From the NCBI GenBank assembly GCA_002427165.1, contig DIQB01000107.1:1-6355 (forward strand): a stretch of 6,355 nucleotides of DNA. Reading direction: 5' to 3'. This document shows, piece after piece, positions 5,071-6,355 of this stretch. The DNA comes from Firmicutes bacterium UBA5473. Its GTDB lineage: Bacteria; Bacillota; DTU084. The notes beneath the pieces were generated by a model, which searched no databases, had not been told where the DNA came from, and worked only from the letters and a program-made list of their open reading frames with translations. Numbering within the stretch: position 1 is the stretch's first letter; each line of letters opens with the position of its first letter. The position numbers and the translations under genes are program-made.

Positions 5071-5892
5071 CTATATAAAGTTCAAACTAATATCTATCGC
5101 TTTAACAGAGTGGGTTAGGCTCCCGACAGAGATGAAATCTACACCTGTCTTGGCCACGGAAATTAGAGTTTGGTCAGTGATGCCTCCTGATGCCTCCACT
5201 ATGGCACGATTAGCTATCAGCTCCACCATCTTGGTCATTTGTTCAGGTGGCATATTATCTAGCATGATAATATCTGCACCTGCCTCCAGGGCTTGGGCAA
5301 CTTCCTCGGGATTCTCTGCCTCAACCTCAATCTTCATAGTATGGGGGATCACAGCTCGGGCACGGGCGACAGCTGTCTTAATATCTACAAGAGCCAGGTG
5401 ATTGTCTTTGATCAAAACTGCATCATCCAAACCAAAGCGATGGTTCTTTCCTCCCCCCACCCGCACTGCATACTTTTCCAAAAGACGCAAGAGAGGTGTT
5501 GTCTTTCTGGTATCTGTAAGTTTCGCCCTGTAGGGGGCAATTAAATCTGCCCAGCGGCGGGTCCTAGTGGCGATGCCACTGAGGTGCTGCATCAGATTGA
5601 GGGCTAAACGCTCACCTGCAAGCAGCCAACGGGCAGAGCCTGTGGCTTGAGCCACGATAGTGCCTGGAGGCACCAATTGCCCATCTTGGTGAAATACTTG
5701 AAAATCTTTCACTCCTAATAATGCAAATAGCTCCTGGGCTATAGGAATGCCACAGACAACCCCCTCTTCCTTGAAGAGAAAGTTGGCTGTGGCAATAAGA
5801 TCTTCTGGGATTAAAGCCTCACTCGTCACATCGCCCCGTCCTAAGTCCTCGGCTAGGGCCTCTTTAAGAAACTCTCTGATTTGCCAGTTCAT
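5071..5892 (-). CDS. nadC: Nicotinate-nucleotide diphosphorylase (carboxylating), quinolinate phosphoribosyltransferase
   Basis: Converts quinolinate and PRPP to nicotinate mononucleotide, CO2 and pyrophosphate, a cytosolic step of de novo NAD synthesis. Counting from ATG 5892 (273 residues, normal for the family), the sequence shows the N-terminal EDLGRGDVTSEAL (15-27), ERLALNLMQHLSGIAT (94-109), and the signature TDTRKTTPLLRLLEKYAV (126-143) followed by GGGKNHRFGL (146-155) and IKDNH (161-165). Then come EVEAEN (189-194), MLDN (210-213), EASGGI (233-238) and ISVGSLTHS (254-262). These hold the basic residues that bind quinolinate and phosphates, and nothing essential seems missing. A GTG at 5899-5901 would add three residues but has no ribosome binding site, whereas GGTGA precedes ATG 5890-5892 by 5 bases. 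It follows nadB by 22 bases on the same transcript and ends at the shared terminator. Confidence 0.97.
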   Translation of the reverse strand: MNWQIREFLKEALAEDLGRGDVTSEALIPEDLIATANFLFKEEGVVCGIPIAQELFALLGVKDFQVFHQDGQLVPPGTIVAQATGSARWLLAGERLALNLMQHLSGIATRTRRWADLIAPYRAKLTDTRKTTPLLRLLEKYAVRVGGGKNHRFGLDDAVLIKDNHLALVDIKTAVARARAVIPHTMKIEVEAENPEEVAQALEAGADIIMLDNMPPEQMTKMVELIANRAIVEASGGITDQTLISVAKTGVDFISVGSLTHSVKAIDISLNFI

Positions 5893-5914
5893 GTCATTCA
5901 CCGCAATCTATGAT

Positions 5915-6355
5915 TTATTTCAGATTTACAAGCAGATGCTGCTGCCAGTTCTCATCATCCCTGTTAGGAAAATCAAGTCGCTCGTGTCCTCCTCGGCTCT
6001 CCTGGCGAGCTGCTGCTGCCTTGGCTATTGCAATAGCCCCTGTAAGCATATTCTCGCATTCAACCCAATCTTGGCTACAAGAAATCTGGGTCCGCACCTG
6101 GGCGAGAAGCTCTGCTAAAAGCCTCTCCCCAACTGCAAGTTGCCCACCTGTTCGCTCCATTCCCACATAATCGTTCATAATCCTCTGAAGCTGAGGAACT
6201 TTAGCCTTGCAAGAAAGTTGAGGTCCAAATTCACCCCTACCCTCAAGTATTTGAACCTGCTTGGATAATGCAGCTAGTTCACTGGAAGTTATGCTTTCGG
6301 CCTGTGCTGCCAGGGCAGCTCTTCTGCCGAACACAGCCCCCTCCACCAGGGAATT
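5915..6355 (-). CDS. nadB: L-aspartate oxidase, C-terminal part
   Basis: Partial gene cut by the right edge; the last 146 residues are visible. NadB is a flavoprotein that oxidises L-aspartate to iminoaspartate, which NadA condenses with dihydroxyacetone phosphate to give quinolinate. Visible support: NSLVEGAVFGRRAA at the edge, the FAD-side segment of NadB and the related succinate dehydrogenase/fumarate reductase flavoproteins. Next is LQRIMNDYVGMERTGGQL, the start of the C-terminal helical domain, and near the end AAAARQESRGGHERLDFP, matching the conserved ESRGxH region. NadB rather than a respiratory fumarate reductase is supported by the adjoining nadC and the short C-terminus. The reading frame is open to the edge without breaks. 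nadA is probably further right, outside the window. Confidence 0.93.
   Translation of the reverse strand, partial: NSLVEGAVFGRRAALAAQAESITSSELAALSKQVQILEGRGEFGPQLSCKAKVPQLQRIMNDYVGMERTGGQLAVGERLLAELLAQVRTQISCSQDWVECENMLTGAIAIAKAAAARQESRGGHERLDFPNRDDENWQQHLLVNLK

Noticed and set aside
5132..5544. Plus-strand frames opposite nadC
   Set aside because: Shadows of a highly conserved enzyme gene.
5747..6170. Plus-strand frames opposite nadB and the nadB-nadC junction
   Set aside because: Shadows; the opposite strand matches NadB and NadC motifs.

Overview
The window looks like chromosome of a low-to-mid GC Gram-positive bacterium, probably a spore-forming Clostridia (Peptococcaceae-like). This is an inference from the strong GGGAGG-type ribosome binding sites, frequent TTG/GTG starts, compact hairpin-plus-T-run terminators and AT-rich spacers. 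No gene here pins the species.

Region 1 (1-3018, minus strand) is one tightly packed operon read right to left: an IclR-family regulator, a Gfo/Idh/MocA-family oxidoreductase, a sialidase-like Asp-box (BNR) protein and the N-terminal third of a short-chain dehydrogenase (SDR) that runs off the left edge. Gene joints are an ATGA overlap and two spacers of 13-14 bases, each starting with a GGAGG site right behind the previous stop. A perfect 15-base palindrome, TTCCGCATAGCGGAA, sits just in front of iclR and is the likely operator. The set looks like an inducible catabolic pathway for a sugar or sugar acid whose identity cannot be read from the sequence. A minus-strand terminator (3052-3096) insulates the operon from what lies upstream.

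Region 2 (about 3097-4790) holds no intact recognisable gene. It contains gene remains on the minus strand. One is a relic that looks like toxin-antitoxin debris, with its promoter, operator-like repeat and ribosome binding site still present, a Phd-like N-terminus and an AbiEi-like C-terminal stretch. The other is a frameshifted gene (3771-4422) whose last third resembles the end of an SGNH/GDSL-type hydrolase.

Region 3 (4755-5066, plus strand) is a lone 75-residue hydrophobic protein gene with a strong ribosome binding site, a promoter-like CATATAATA element that also fits sporulation sigma factors, and a perfect 12-bp bidirectional terminator.

Region 4 (5071-6355, minus strand) is the de novo NAD pathway: the C-terminal part of L-aspartate oxidase (nadB) followed closely by complete quinolinate phosphoribosyltransferase (nadC). 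Iminoaspartate from NadB becomes quinolinate through NadA (expected outside the window), and NadC converts quinolinate to nicotinate mononucleotide. This operon and the small gene converge on the same terminator.
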